This document shows, piece by piece, positions 45,049 through 53,257 of a stretch of 64,000 nt of DNA. Positions within the stretch are counted from its first letter, which is position 1. Each line of letters opens with the position of its first letter. The position numbers and the translations under genes were made by a program. The DNA lies in the NCBI GenBank assembly GCA_020637815.1, contig JACKJS010000002.1:124001-188000 (forward strand). Direction: 5' to 3'. Origin of the DNA: Hyphomicrobiaceae bacterium (GTDB lineage: Bacteria; Pseudomonadota; Alphaproteobacteria; Rhizobiales; Methyloligellaceae). The notes below the pieces were generated by a model. It searched no databases and had not been told where the DNA came from. It saw nothing but the letters and a program-made list of their open reading frames with translations.

Positions 45049-47106
45049 TCATAAGCGCGTCAGAATGGAGTTCTTGTTTCCCGCCTTGCGCTGAGACAAC
45101 TCGAATTGTCGTTCCAGGCGCCGATTGGAAATCGCGGTCTCTCTGAGCTGCCAGTTGATTTTGCGCAGCTCCCCTTCGAGCTGCGACAGTCTCTGGAACA
45201 GACCTCGCCGCCTACGCCTTACGCCGACGGCACCGAGGACGCAGATCAGGGACAAGAGAGCAAGGCCGCTCAGACCGAAGAAGGCCCAATCGTATTCCGG
45301 GGCCACCCGGGCTGCCGCCAGTACGAGTGGAAATGCGATGACAAACAACGCAAGTCCCCCCAGGCCAAAAATCTGTTTCTTGAGGGCGCGCAGGCCCCAG
45401 AGGGTGACATGGGCGATTTCGTAAAGAAATGGGGTCCTCGCCTTGACGGCCTTGACGAACCGCACATAGCCTGAATCTTGATCGGCGTCAGTCGCCGCTT
45501 GAGTGCTCTCTTCCGCCTGCACCAGGGGGACGGTCTTCCCACTCTCCTCGCTGGAGCCATCGAGGGCGCCGACGGCGGCGGCCACGGCGCGCTCCAAATC
45601 GTCTGCAGTCGGCCGCGCCTGAACCGCAACGAGCTTGCCGCGACTATCGAAGGGGATGTCGCAAGGATACTCACTGAGGCCGTGCCAACTCGGCTGGGCG
45701 TCAGGCGAGGAGGTCGAATGCCACTCGCTCACATAGGTGCGGTATCCGTTCCGACCGAGAAACCTAACCAATTCATCGGACGTGTTGTGGAAGTTCCTGC
45801 TTTTTGCGTTGTCGTAATCGAGGAGTATCGCCGCGGGCTTGGTCTCGTTGAAATCGAGTCCCTGCAGGATCGTCAACTCCGCTCCGTCGGCCGCGATGGC
45901 GAGCACGTCGACCCGGGTGAGCCCGTTCAGGACGACGACATCGCTTAGACTCACCGTGTCGACGGTATCGGCCGCAGGCTCATCGCCGCGTTTGCCGTAC
46001 GCGTCGGCCAGCTCGGAAATCGGCACGTCCCAATCCGTTTCCTGGGCGACCATCTCGCGGAAGATGTGGACGTTGGTTCCATGGTCATCCGCGCCCTGGA
46101 GTTTGCTCCTGTCGCCGAGGCGCCCCGGCAAGGAGAACACGGTCCAGCCTTGGCGGGCAAAGGGTGCGAAGGCCTCGAGCTGCAGGCCGACATCGATGAG
46201 GACGCCGGCAGGAGTTTTGGGCGTGATCAGAGCATGGACGAACCTACTCTCGTCGAACTGGACCCCAGCCCCAGGTCCAAATTTCTGAGTCAGGCTGGGT
46301 TCGTCCGGCACGGTGCCTGCTTCGAGCACCTCGGTACGCGATACGACTTTCAGATCGCCCCCGTTCTCGACATCATTAAACGAACAGAAGTCGAAGGCAT
46401 CGACCTTGGAAACGGGGTTGGCATTCAAAATTCTTGTCGAGGGATCGAGCCGGACGGCAACCTCGCGCCAGCTGTGAAGATGGATGGCGCGGTTCGGATT
46501 GGGAATGTTGAACTTGTCGCCCGGCTTCTGATAGTCGGCGAAGAAGTAGTTGGGGTTCTCCTCAGGCGCCTTGACGATCTCAAGCTCGGTCCCGCCGCCC
46601 CTTTTGGCTTCGGGAATGATCTCGACATAATTGCAGTCGATCCCCAGGAGATAAATCTCTCTGTAGCCGAGGCATTCGGCCCATGCGGCACAATGGGATC
46701 CGGTGGAGACCGTCGGCGCGCCCAGGACGTCGCGCTCCGTCATGAGGGTGTCGAAGTTGCGAACGCGGTCGAGGTTCGGGATGTCGCCGAACTGCTCGAT
46801 GAGGTTCTCCCGCAAGAGAAACAGCCGGATTCCGTTCTCGTCGGATTCCGCGATCAGCCGCGCGATTTCGTCCTTGTGGCTGACGCCGACGACCGTGTCC
46901 AAACACGCATAATACTGGGGGTACCACCCGATGCTGTCCCAGTACCGGTATGCGGCATTCATTCCGAAGACGTCGAAGCCCTGAAACCGGTCGAAATCGA
47001 AGCCCTTCATCGAAGGTCCGTTTCCGAGTACGACGGCTCTGGGGAGCTGACGCAATGTCTTTGAGGACCGGAGACCGTGCTCCTTATCCATACTCGTGTG
47101 CTGCAT
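45049..47106 (-). CDS. GNGPSL-motif protein with degenerate FkbM domain, membrane hairpin and coiled coil
   Basis: 685 residues. Residues 20-255: DUF115/GT42-like domain with AVVLGNGPSMKGFDFDRF, NAAYRYW, STGSHCAAWAECLGYREIYL and GIDCNY, then HLHSWREVAVRL and NANPVSKVDAFDF. Residues about 300-520 align with FkbM methyltransferases but the motifs are lost: VLIDVGLQLEAFAPF in place of DVGAHxG, and VLAIAADGAELTILQG in place of KIDVEG. Residues 579-628: membrane hairpin beginning IFGLGGLAL; residues 635-675: coiled coil. It lacks the GT4 module of the 1142-residue relative. Probably a membrane-bound glycosyltransferase with a structural, non-catalytic FkbM domain. Confidence 0.78.
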   Translation of the reverse strand: MQHTSMDKEHGLRSSKTLRQLPRAVVLGNGPSMKGFDFDRFQGFDVFGMNAAYRYWDSIGWYPQYYACLDTVVGVSHKDEIARLIAESDENGIRLFLLRENLIEQFGDIPNLDRVRNFDTLMTERDVLGAPTVSTGSHCAAWAECLGYREIYLLGIDCNYVEIIPEAKRGGGTELEIVKAPEENPNYFFADYQKPGDKFNIPNPNRAIHLHSWREVAVRLDPSTRILNANPVSKVDAFDFCSFNDVENGGDLKVVSRTEVLEAGTVPDEPSLTQKFGPGAGVQFDESRFVHALITPKTPAGVLIDVGLQLEAFAPFARQGWTVFSLPGRLGDRSKLQGADDHGTNVHIFREMVAQETDWDVPISELADAYGKRGDEPAADTVDTVSLSDVVVLNGLTRVDVLAIAADGAELTILQGLDFNETKPAAILLDYDNAKSRNFHNTSDELVRFLGRNGYRTYVSEWHSTSSPDAQPSWHGLSEYPCDIPFDSRGKLVAVQARPTADDLERAVAAAVGALDGSSEESGKTVPLVQAEESTQAATDADQDSGYVRFVKAVKARTPFLYEIAHVTLWGLRALKKQIFGLGGLALFVIAFPLVLAAARVAPEYDWAFFGLSGLALLSLICVLGAVGVRRRRRGLFQRLSQLEGELRKINWQLRETAISNRRLERQFELSQRKAGNKNSILTRL

Positions 47107-47177
47107 GTGTTCAGTTCGCTCGGTCTAAATCCCGCTCCGGGTCATTGCTGCGGCAGCCCAAAAAGTTCGCGTTCCAC

Positions 47178-48794
47178 TCAGCCATCGAACTTGCCGAATA
47201 CGCCGGTAAGCCGCCGCCATAGCACCCCCGCGCGGCTCCGCCTATCGTGATCGCATGTCACATCGGCCGAACTGGGCTGAATGGGTGCTAGCTCGGTCTT
47301 TCCGGATAAGGGAGCCCCACGCCACGATGCCGCGTAGGCTTGATCGATGAGCGGGTGCAATATACCGCCGACCTTGAATCCGCCGAGGGTCGCGTAGGCC
47401 GCCGGCGCGGCGGGAGCGCTCGCCGTTCCCTCGGCTGCGCCGCCCTGATCGGTGGGCCCTGCGCCGAAATCCTCAAGCGAGCAATGCAGCTGACAGTCGA
47501 CGCCCAGGGTCAGGGCTTCCTTGGCGTTGAGGAGGTCCAGCGCCGAGGCCAGATCCATATTCGATTTTGTCAGAGGCTCGATCCACAAGACCGGTGCGCC
47601 ACCATAGAGAATTTCCCCCAAGCATTTTGCGAAGTAGATCTTCTTGAGGCCCGACTCCAGCTCGATCGAATCCGAAAGATTGCCGGCGGCGACGGGAGCG
47701 CGCAGCGCATAAACATTGTCAAGGTCCGCCGCCAAGGGGCCATCGGCATGGGATGTGCCGCAGGCGGGGATGAAGACCGCGAACGACTTCGAGCTGCTCT
47801 TTTGAAGCGCAAACAGCGCCGCTAGGCTTGACTCGAGGGCTGCGGAATCGGCGGGAACCACGAAAAATGCGTCGTAGCGCCGGAAATAATTCTTGAGGTC
47901 GGCAAGTGTCTCCGCGCACTCGGGAGTGCCTGCGAACTCCAGCATGGCCGCGATTTCCGAGGGGCCGCCATTGAACTCGTGAAAGAGTTCGCCGACCCGC
48001 TCGGCGTAGCGATGCTTGAGATCAGAGCTTTGCGAGACGATCCCGTCGGCGCCGGTTGCTTGGGAATCGGCGATGCGCCTCAGCCACTCCGTGCAGACGA
48101 AGCCGTACTGATCCTTGAGCATGTCCGCAGTTTGCTTGAGGGACTCGGCGCGCTGTCCCATTGTCTTCGAGTCCCGGTGAAGAGTTGCCTCGGACAAGAC
48201 TTGATCCAGGAAGAAAAAATTCGCTCCGCGCTTAGCGGCCCGGATCCAGTATTCGAAGTCGAAGCAATAGCCAAATCGCTCATTCAAGGGCCCAAGCTCG
48301 GCGGCAAAGCTGCGGCGCATGAACAGGGACGGCTGCAGAATGCCGTTGGAGACGATGAATCTCTCCCGAAGCCGGTGGCTCTGGGTATTGATATAGGCCT
48401 CGCGGAGGAGTGCGCCGTGCTCGTCGACAAAGTTTCCGCGGCCGTAGACGATATCGATTTGAGGGTTGGTCTCAAAAGCCTCCAGTACGTTCGCCACAAC
48501 GTCCGGAGCTGCGTACCAGTCGTCCGTGTTGAGCCAGGTCACCACGTCGCCGGTGGCCAGCGCGAAACCGCGATTGATTGCATCGATCTGCCCTTGATCC
48601 TCACCGACGTGCAAATGGGCGAACGAGTGCTGCTGGGCGAAGCTACTTAAGATATCGAGCGTGCCGTCGGTCGACCCTCCATCGAAAATGATGTGCTCAA
48701 GCGGAGCCACGGATTGGTCGATGATGCTCTTGAGCATCTTCTCGACGAATGCGACCTGATTATAGCTTGGCGTAATAATCGATATTGAAGGCAT
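47178..48794 (-). CDS. Glycosyltransferase family 2, two-domain
   Basis: 538 residues. The GT-A domain (1-240) begins SISIITPSYNQVAFVEKML, with IIFDGGSTDGTLDIL, EDQGQIDAINRGFALATGD, the metal-binding WLNTDDWY, and LQPSLFMRR plus CFDFEYWIRAAKRGA. This matches the WcaA/PgaC-like group that also contains the GT2 at 24772. The C-terminal 280 residues contain no motif I recognise; the part from FFVVPADSAAL to VLWIEPLTKS could be a second, truncated transferase domain. The gene lies 72 bp upstream of the 685-residue gene on the same strand. Confidence 0.85.
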   Translation of the reverse strand: MPSISIITPSYNQVAFVEKMLKSIIDQSVAPLEHIIFDGGSTDGTLDILSSFAQQHSFAHLHVGEDQGQIDAINRGFALATGDVVTWLNTDDWYAAPDVVANVLEAFETNPQIDIVYGRGNFVDEHGALLREAYINTQSHRLRERFIVSNGILQPSLFMRRSFAAELGPLNERFGYCFDFEYWIRAAKRGANFFFLDQVLSEATLHRDSKTMGQRAESLKQTADMLKDQYGFVCTEWLRRIADSQATGADGIVSQSSDLKHRYAERVGELFHEFNGGPSEIAAMLEFAGTPECAETLADLKNYFRRYDAFFVVPADSAALESSLAALFALQKSSSKSFAVFIPACGTSHADGPLAADLDNVYALRAPVAAGNLSDSIELESGLKKIYFAKCLGEILYGGAPVLWIEPLTKSNMDLASALDLLNAKEALTLGVDCQLHCSLEDFGAGPTDQGGAAEGTASAPAAPAAYATLGGFKVGGILHPLIDQAYAASWRGAPLSGKTELAPIQPSSADVTCDHDRRSRAGVLWRRLTGVFGKFDG

Positions 48795-49040
48795 AGCGTT
48801 ATGGAAGTTGCTTTCCGGAATATCTTTCTATCTTAGATATGTGACCTGAAGATTCCACAGCCTTGCGAAGGCGGTGCGTTTTCGCTGGGCGCTGACGTGC
48901 GCTTGATCCCCCGCGCCGTGTGTGAAGCCGTATCGCGCATTGTGTGTCTGTACACGACGATTGGAGCTATGAGACGTGTCAGGAAACTCCGACACGTCAC
49001 GATCCCGACCGCGCTGCGGTCCAACTCTCCACGCGATGCG

Positions 49041-49430
49041 TTACCGTTTCGGAGTGCGAAGATCATCAATCGCCTGACGTATCTGCAGCATTCTCTCCGA
49101 CAGCACGTGCGCGCCGCCGAGCGTTTTCTCCTCTAGGCTGGAAACCCGACCCTGCAAATCCCGCAAATGACTCGCCACATCCTGCTCGTCTTGATTGGGC
49201 AATCGCTTTGCTTCCAAGAGCCGTGTGTACACGAGGCAAAGTGCGATGACCACGATCGACAAAATCGCATAAGACAAGGCTACGGCGAACGACGGGACGT
49301 CCAAGGCACCCAAGAATTCCGCCAAAATAATTCCAAGGAATATCATCGTGGCCGCGAATAAAACGCCCGCAACGAAAACTGCTCCAGCGGAACAGTTGGA
49401 CGCTCTAGACTTGAGATTTCGCAATACCAT
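49041..49430 (-). CDS. Small membrane-hairpin and coiled-coil protein
   Basis: 129 residues from ATG 49430; longer in-frame starts are possible but put odd sequence before the first helix. Residues 15-37 and 47-69 are two hydrophobic helices separated by a short loop (FLGALDVPSF), so both ends face the same side, probably the cytoplasm. Residues 78-125 form a coiled coil (HLRDLQGRVSSLEEK). This is the same layout as the C-terminal tails of the proteins at 15025, 26441, 45049 and 57238, but as a free-standing protein. It follows the GT2 gene at 49516 and was probably cotranscribed with it. No enzymatic domain. Confidence 0.65.
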   Translation of the reverse strand: MVLRNLKSRASNCSAGAVFVAGVLFAATMIFLGIILAEFLGALDVPSFAVALSYAILSIVVIALCLVYTRLLEAKRLPNQDEQDVASHLRDLQGRVSSLEEKTLGGAHVLSERMLQIRQAIDDLRTPKR

Positions 49431-49515
49431 TAAATCCTCAGCGTGGGCTATTTGTCCAATCGATGCGATTGGGCGCGGCTTGTCTGCCAGGAGGGTCGTC
49501 CGACGACAACCGATG

Positions 49516-50505
49516 TTAGCGCTTGCCCGCAGAAATTCCATGCTTGGCCAAGCGGTGCTTCCAAGTGTTCAATGACGCGGATCCCGATGGTCCGCATAGG
49601 TCGGAGAGGTGTGTCGAGGCCAAATGAAGGTCCTCCAAGACCCCTTCCCGATGGGAGCTCAGGTCCTCAAGAAAATCCGAAAACAATGAGCCTCCGGCCT
49701 CCGATGCACGATCCCATATGTGGTGCAGGATCAATAAATTGCGCCGCGCGGCAAGAACGTATTCCTCTTGGTTGGCCTCTCGAGAACCAAGAAACTCAGC
49801 AGTGTCGTCCCGGAGATGCCAAGGAACGTCGAGATGATCCTTCCTTACACTCCTGCTTAGAGATCCATTTCGCTGCCGCCAAAAGTAGAGCGTGTGATCG
49901 ATCTCTTCGTAGGCCGCATCTCGGACTATTTTATACGTAAAAAAAAGGTCTTCGTGAGGGATTCTCGGTGGGAACCGGATGTCCGAATTGACGATGGTTT
50001 CCGTCTTAATGAGCCTTCCCCAAGCGACGGCCGTAGTGTAGCTGCCCAAGATCTTGCAGTAACTGCTCAACGATTTGAACCGATCGTCCGCGAAGCTTGG
50101 ATATTTCTGGTTCGAGAGAAATAGGGCGTCCTCCGAGATCTTTGCATGCCGGCAGGATACGATGTCGGCGCCGGTCGAGCGTTGGGCCGCGACGAGCTTC
50201 TCCACAAAGTCCGTCGTGACGAAGTCGTCACTGTCGACGAAGATCAGTAGCGGCCCGGACACATGGTCGATTCCGGTGTTTCGGGCGCCTCCAAGCCCGG
50301 CGTTCGCTTGGTCGATGATCCTGATGCGGTCGTCGAGCTCCGCGTGGAGGCGCGCGCGTTCGGGACTCGTGTCGGTGCTGCCGTCGTTGACGACGAGGAT
50401 TTCCAAATTCGGATAGGTTTGGGCTCGAAGGGACAGCAGGCAGTCGTCCAACCAAGACTCAACGTTGTAGATCGGAACGACAACGGAAACTTTCGGTTGG
50501 CTCAT
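49516..50505 (-). CDS. Glycosyltransferase family 2
   Basis: 329 residues from ATG 50505 (TTG 50517 is the alternative). PKVSVVVPIYNVESWLDDCL, VVNDGSTDTSPE, GLGGARNTGIDHVSGP, the DXD site FVDSDDFV and PHEDLFFTYK (ED motif) give a classical EpsJ/CpsJ-type GT2. The gene for the small hairpin protein begins 85 bp downstream of its stop. Sugar specificity unknown. Confidence 0.9.
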   Translation of the reverse strand: MSQPKVSVVVPIYNVESWLDDCLLSLRAQTYPNLEILVVNDGSTDTSPERARLHAELDDRIRIIDQANAGLGGARNTGIDHVSGPLLIFVDSDDFVTTDFVEKLVAAQRSTGADIVSCRHAKISEDALFLSNQKYPSFADDRFKSLSSYCKILGSYTTAVAWGRLIKTETIVNSDIRFPPRIPHEDLFFTYKIVRDAAYEEIDHTLYFWRQRNGSLSRSVRKDHLDVPWHLRDDTAEFLGSREANQEEYVLAARRNLLILHHIWDRASEAGGSLFSDFLEDLSSHREGVLEDLHLASTHLSDLCGPSGSASLNTWKHRLAKHGISAGKR

Positions 50506-50980
50506 GCTCGGATCCAAGGATGTCTTTTGGATGTGAGCCGGCAGGCTCGATCGTTTGAACGGAGATCATGGATTGCGTGGGTTGGCTGTACCAGCTTTCG
50601 GGTGTTTTTCTAATAGTGTTTTGAAGAAGGGAGCCCCAGCCGTGCGCCCGGTCGCGGAGGCGCGGCAAAAAAGGGGGCGTCCGCCTCCGGCAGGCGCAAG
50701 CCGTCTTCAGTCAAAGGTCTCGCCAGCACAATTCCGTTGCCGGCGGGGGCTCGGAACATGCACCCACCCTCGCCCGGATGCGGTGAGACAGGTCCACCGG
50801 ATGTGTCGGACTTCAAGGTGCTTTTCCACATTGGCAGGAGCACTTGACGGAACCATCCTCGCGCTTGTGAAGTTCGAGGACGTGCTTTAGCTGTTTGTAC
50901 GGTATGAGCGACACGCTCCATTTCCCGATGCAGCGATAGGATGTGAGCAAGGCAATCCGTTTGCCTTCGGCGCCTGGCGG
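50506..50980. other. Divergent intergenic region
   Basis: 475 bp between the GT2 (minus) and pyruvyl transferase (plus) genes. Short open frames exist on both strands, but they are Arg/Pro/Gly-rich, lack motifs and have no good ribosome-binding site. Regulatory function is likely because two genes diverge from it; no specific site was recognised. Confidence 0.4.
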
Positions 50981-51934
50981 ATGGACATGCAGAAGATCGA
51001 CTGTGGAGCCTGGCTCAAATCAAAGATCGGAAATCGGCCGCTCCATTGGTATCCGAATCCAGGAAATGCTGGCGATCATCTTATAGCGGTAGCAACGGAT
51101 CTCCTGTTTAGAGCCCATGGTATCGATGCCAGGGTCATTTCCGACCCCACCTCGTTCAATAGCGATGGAAAAATCGTTTGCTACGGGGGAGGAGGAAATT
51201 TTGTTCCGAGCTACCACAAGGCGCGCGATTTCATCTTGCGGCATCATGAGACAGCTGACCGGCTCATCGTACTGCCGCACACGGTATACGGAAACGAGGA
51301 CGTCCTCGGTCAACTTGGGTCGAACACGACAATTGTTTGCAGAGAGCTGATTTCCGCAAGTCATTGCCAGAAGCATGCTTCGGGCGCTGAATTGTTGTTG
51401 GCCGATGATCTGGCGCTAGAGCTCGATTTTGGCAATCTGTCGACGGGGGTCATAGAGCCATCGTTTTGGGGCGCGCCACGAACGTTCTTATATCTTCGGC
51501 GTCGCTTTCGCCAGTTCTGCCGAGCGACCCACGGAGAGGCCAGGCTCGATGTTTGGCGCGGCGACCGCGAGCGGCACCCGATGCGCATTGGTGACGAGCA
51601 GAACGATATTTCCAGGCTCTTCGCCCTACGGAAAGGCCCTCAGCCATTCGACCAGCGCAGGGTCTCCGCATATTTTTTCTTGGAGGCAATCAAGCGCTTC
51701 TCGAGCGTGCATACCGACCGTTTGCATGTCGCGATTGCTGCTGCTCTTCTGGGCAAGGAGGTCAGGCTTTACAGCAATTCCTATTACAAGAACCGGGCCG
51801 TATACGAACTCAGCTTGACGCATTTTCCCAAATTCGCGTTCGTCGATATTTCCCGTGCCGTAGCGCCAAGCCTTTGGGACGGCCGATACGGTCCGACGGA
51901 TCGCACAAATCGTTTGGTGAACTCTGCGACCTAG
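50981..51934 (+). CDS. Polysaccharide pyruvyl transferase family protein
   Basis: Adds a pyruvate ketal from phosphoenolpyruvate to a sugar. 317 residues. YPNPGNAGDHLIAVATDLLF matches the N-terminal NxGD loop; YGGGGNFVPSYHKARDFI is the glycine-rich segment; and SSVHTDRLHVAIAAALLGKE is the RLH motif that defines the family, followed by LYSNSYYKNRAVYE. It resembles ExoV-like succinoglycan enzymes. Single gene, divergent from GT2. Second of three pyruvyltransferase domains in the window. Confidence 0.87.
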   Translation: MDMQKIDCGAWLKSKIGNRPLHWYPNPGNAGDHLIAVATDLLFRAHGIDARVISDPTSFNSDGKIVCYGGGGNFVPSYHKARDFILRHHETADRLIVLPHTVYGNEDVLGQLGSNTTIVCRELISASHCQKHASGAELLLADDLALELDFGNLSTGVIEPSFWGAPRTFLYLRRRFRQFCRATHGEARLDVWRGDRERHPMRIGDEQNDISRLFALRKGPQPFDQRRVSAYFFLEAIKRFSSVHTDRLHVAIAAALLGKEVRLYSNSYYKNRAVYELSLTHFPKFAFVDISRAVAPSLWDGRYGPTDRTNRLVNSAT

Positions 51935-51994
51935 CGGCTGGCGGCCGAATGGCAGGCTTGGGAGGCGGAATGTGATTGCATTCGCCTCGGCGCG

Positions 51995-53143
51995 CTAGCC
52001 TGGACGCCCCATCAGACGTCCAAGCGAGGCTCGCAGATTCTTGGCGGCCTCCTTGTTTCGGAGCTTGCGAACGCGCTTTTCGAGAGCCATACGCCAAGGC
52101 TGGGCATCGAATGCCTTCGACGCCTCAAGCACCCACTCATATCCGCGCAGGCGGCTAAGGCTCGCCGGCGTGACCGTATCGATCAAGCGGGTATCAAGCG
52201 GCCGGTCGAAGCAGGGAGGATTAGCGTGACCCAAAGCGAGGAATTCCAACTGGGTCAGGATACACTTTTCGCAGATGCCGCAGTTCTTCGTATAACTCGT
52301 GTCTCGCCAGCAGACCCGTAGACCCTTTGTCGCCACTTCGTTGACGGCGACTCGCTCGACTTTTTCGATACGATTATAGCCGGCACCGTCGTGCACGATC
52401 GAAAAGCACGCCGTTCCCATCAACGGATCGATTACGGGATTCGATCCCCAGGTCAGGCGCAAGTTTTCGTAGGCGTTCGAACTCGATATCAGGCCAAAGC
52501 CGAACGCATGACTATATTGGTGGAGCAGCCCGCAGATGAGAGCGCCGTGTGCGTCCTCGTAGTTCGACGGGTAGAAGTCTCGCACGTTGGTCCTGAGAAG
52601 GCGCGGTCTCAAGGTCACCGAACCGAGGAACTCCCGATGTCGGTCGACAGCTTTCGCGAAGGCCTCGGTGTTCGCGCTGGGGATATCGAGTCCGTGAGCA
52701 AACATGACGTCGGTGAGCGGATACTTCGCGGCACCCAACTCGCCGGAGGTGTGTTGCAAAGCCAAGAACGTTGAATCGACTCCGCCAGAGAACGCCGCGA
52801 TGGCTCTATCGTGCGCGTGCGATGCTTCGGCAACGGAATCCGCGACGATCTCGACATGCCGATACCGGTCTGGGCGCCACCGTGCCCAGGCCTCCTGGAA
52901 GTGACGGATGGACCGGACAAGGGACTTCGAAAGGGGACCTTCGACAAAAAGCCGCCCACCGCGTTCCATGCAACGAAAGACGACGAGTAGAAGCGCTCCG
53001 TCCAAGCTCTCCGGCTCCGGAAGGTCCGGCTCGTCCAAGAACGCGATCCAGGCGTCGACAAGGACCTCGTTTGCATCCGCTTTCAAGGTGACGAAGCGTT
53101 CAGTGGACGCACCGCCTTGAACCTGGCGGATAGAGAGACGCAT
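51995..53143 (-). CDS. PP-loop ATPase (QueC/asparagine-synthase-like)
   Basis: 382 residues from ATG 53143. An N-terminal domain of about 110 residues precedes the PP-loop IAAFSGGVDSTFLAL (SGGxDS), where ATP is bound and cleaved to AMP and pyrophosphate. A late cysteine cluster, CWRDTSYTKNCGICEKC, resembles the zinc site of QueC-type enzymes. Such enzymes adenylate a carboxyl or carbonyl and attack it with nitrogen. The position head-to-head with a Mur-ligase homologue, in a glycan locus, suggests amide formation on a sugar or a uronic acid; that is inference. Confidence 0.75.
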   Translation of the reverse strand: MRLSIRQVQGGASTERFVTLKADANEVLVDAWIAFLDEPDLPEPESLDGALLLVVFRCMERGGRLFVEGPLSKSLVRSIRHFQEAWARWRPDRYRHVEIVADSVAEASHAHDRAIAAFSGGVDSTFLALQHTSGELGAAKYPLTDVMFAHGLDIPSANTEAFAKAVDRHREFLGSVTLRPRLLRTNVRDFYPSNYEDAHGALICGLLHQYSHAFGFGLISSSNAYENLRLTWGSNPVIDPLMGTACFSIVHDGAGYNRIEKVERVAVNEVATKGLRVCWRDTSYTKNCGICEKCILTQLEFLALGHANPPCFDRPLDTRLIDTVTPASLSRLRGYEWVLEASKAFDAQPWRMALEKRVRKLRNKEAAKNLRASLGRLMGRPG

Positions 53144-53257
53144 TTCGGAATCCATGAGCCGACCCTAGCGCAAACGACCGAGCCAGTTCACGGCTCTACC
53201 ATTTTAGCTTGTACTGTGCCGGCAGTATTGGCCGCAATTGCCCGTTTTCGGGGAGAC

